64,000 nt of DNA from NCBI RefSeq assembly GCF_002865585.1, contig NZ_CP025581.1, forward strand, positions 496,001 through 560,000, in the 5' to 3' direction. Shown here piece after piece: positions 63,723 to 64,000 of the stretch; the first letter of the stretch is position 1; the number at the start of each line of letters is the position of its first letter. The translations under genes were made by a program, and so were the position numbers. The notes under the pieces were generated by a model. It did not search any database. It was not told the DNA's origin and saw only the letters and a list, made by a program, of their open reading frames with translations. Source of the DNA: Nocardioides houyundeii. GTDB taxonomy: Bacteria; Actinomycetota; Actinomycetes; Propionibacteriales; Nocardioidaceae.

Positions 63723-64000
63723 GACCCCCACCACCACCGGGGCGACCGCAGCCACCGGGGACGTCGAGCTCGAGATCTCGGGCATGACCTGCGCCTCCTG
63801 CGCCAACCGCATCGAGCGCAAGCTCAACAAGCTCGACGGCGTCACCGCCTCGGTGAACTACGCCACCGAGAAGGCCCGCGTGCGGTTCCCCGAGTCCCTG
63901 GACCCCGAGGTGCTGCTGGACACCGTGGCCGCCGCCGGCTACTCAGCCACCCTGCCGGCGCCGCCGGCGACCACCACCGACACCGCTCCGGCCGACCGGC
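63712..64000 (+). CDS. copA: Copper-exporting P-type ATPase, N-terminal part (cut by window edge)
   Basis: The 96 visible residues comprise a short Thr-rich leader and one HMA domain with GMTCASC (Cu(I) site). The domain continues with NRIERKLNKLDGV, the usual N-terminus of CopA. The transmembrane and catalytic domains lie beyond the window. The gene order csoR, copZ, unknown, copA supports the call. Confidence 0.88.
   Translation, partial: MTTETPTTTGATAATGDVELEISGMTCASCANRIERKLNKLDGVTASVNYATEKARVRFPESLDPEVLLDTVAAAGYSATLPAPPATTTDTAPADR

Overview
The window is GC-rich, tightly packed actinobacterial chromosome. GTG starts are common, four-base ATGA/GTGA gene overlaps are frequent, and a DUF3073 gene lies beside purF-purM. 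The gene content suggests Nocardioides or a close relative in Nocardioidaceae; that is an inference from style and content, not from a marker gene. All annotation was made by reading the sequence; no database search was run.

Region 1 (1-4.3 kb): the 5' part of a membrane family 2 glycosyltransferase cut by the window edge, a divergent orphan ABC ATPase, a membrane PAS/SpoIIE phosphatase and a tiny TfoX-like protein lacking its middle. Region 2 (4.3-15.6 kb, minus strand): a ten-gene nucleoside salvage operon. A BMP-type lipoprotein, a double ATPase and two permeases form an importer; they are followed by a queuosine-salvage (Qng1/DUF2419) glycosylase, a nucleoside hydrolase, an HDAC-fold deacetylase, a zinc alcohol dehydrogenase, a GntR regulator and a ribokinase-family kinase. 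Region 3 (15.8-29.3 kb, minus strand): a twelve-gene catabolic operon with a nitrilase-fold enzyme, two deaminase-type amidohydrolases, a second GntR regulator paralogous to the first, a 4,5-dihydroxyphthalate-decarboxylase-like protein, an HpaB/HpaC-type flavin monooxygenase pair, two amidases, two PuuE-like deacetylase-fold hydrolases and a second flavoprotein monooxygenase. It looks built to oxidise, open and deaminate a nitrogen heterocycle. With the neighbouring importer and glycosylase it suggests an undescribed route that imports a modified nucleoside, removes the ribose and degrades the base.

Region 4 (29.5-44.6 kb): mostly housekeeping genes. These are an AbrB-type membrane protein, an SCP2-like protein, a GNAT acetyltransferase, an M20 peptidase whose 3' end runs into a 94-bp tandem repeat, a GAF histidine kinase, purF, purM, DUF3073, an amino acid dehydrogenase, two carbohydrate-related proteins, a PadR/HAAS pair and tRNAs Phe, Glu and Asp. 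Region 5 (44.6-50.2 kb): tandem FluC fluoride channel genes, an ATP-binding regulator, NDH-2, a secreted GH16 enzyme and a thioesterase. Region 6 (50.2-57.4 kb): a SipW/TasA-like secreted-fibre locus with its own two-component system, tRNA-Lys and a repetitive secreted protein. Region 7 (57.5-64 kb): an AI-2E family protein, a zinc-ribbon membrane protein, a cold shock protein and a CsoR-CopZ-unknown-CopA copper operon that runs off the right edge.

Seven otherwise normal genes are broken by nine single-base losses, all in short G or C runs. I read these as probable sequencing errors rather than gene decay and annotate the genes across the breaks.
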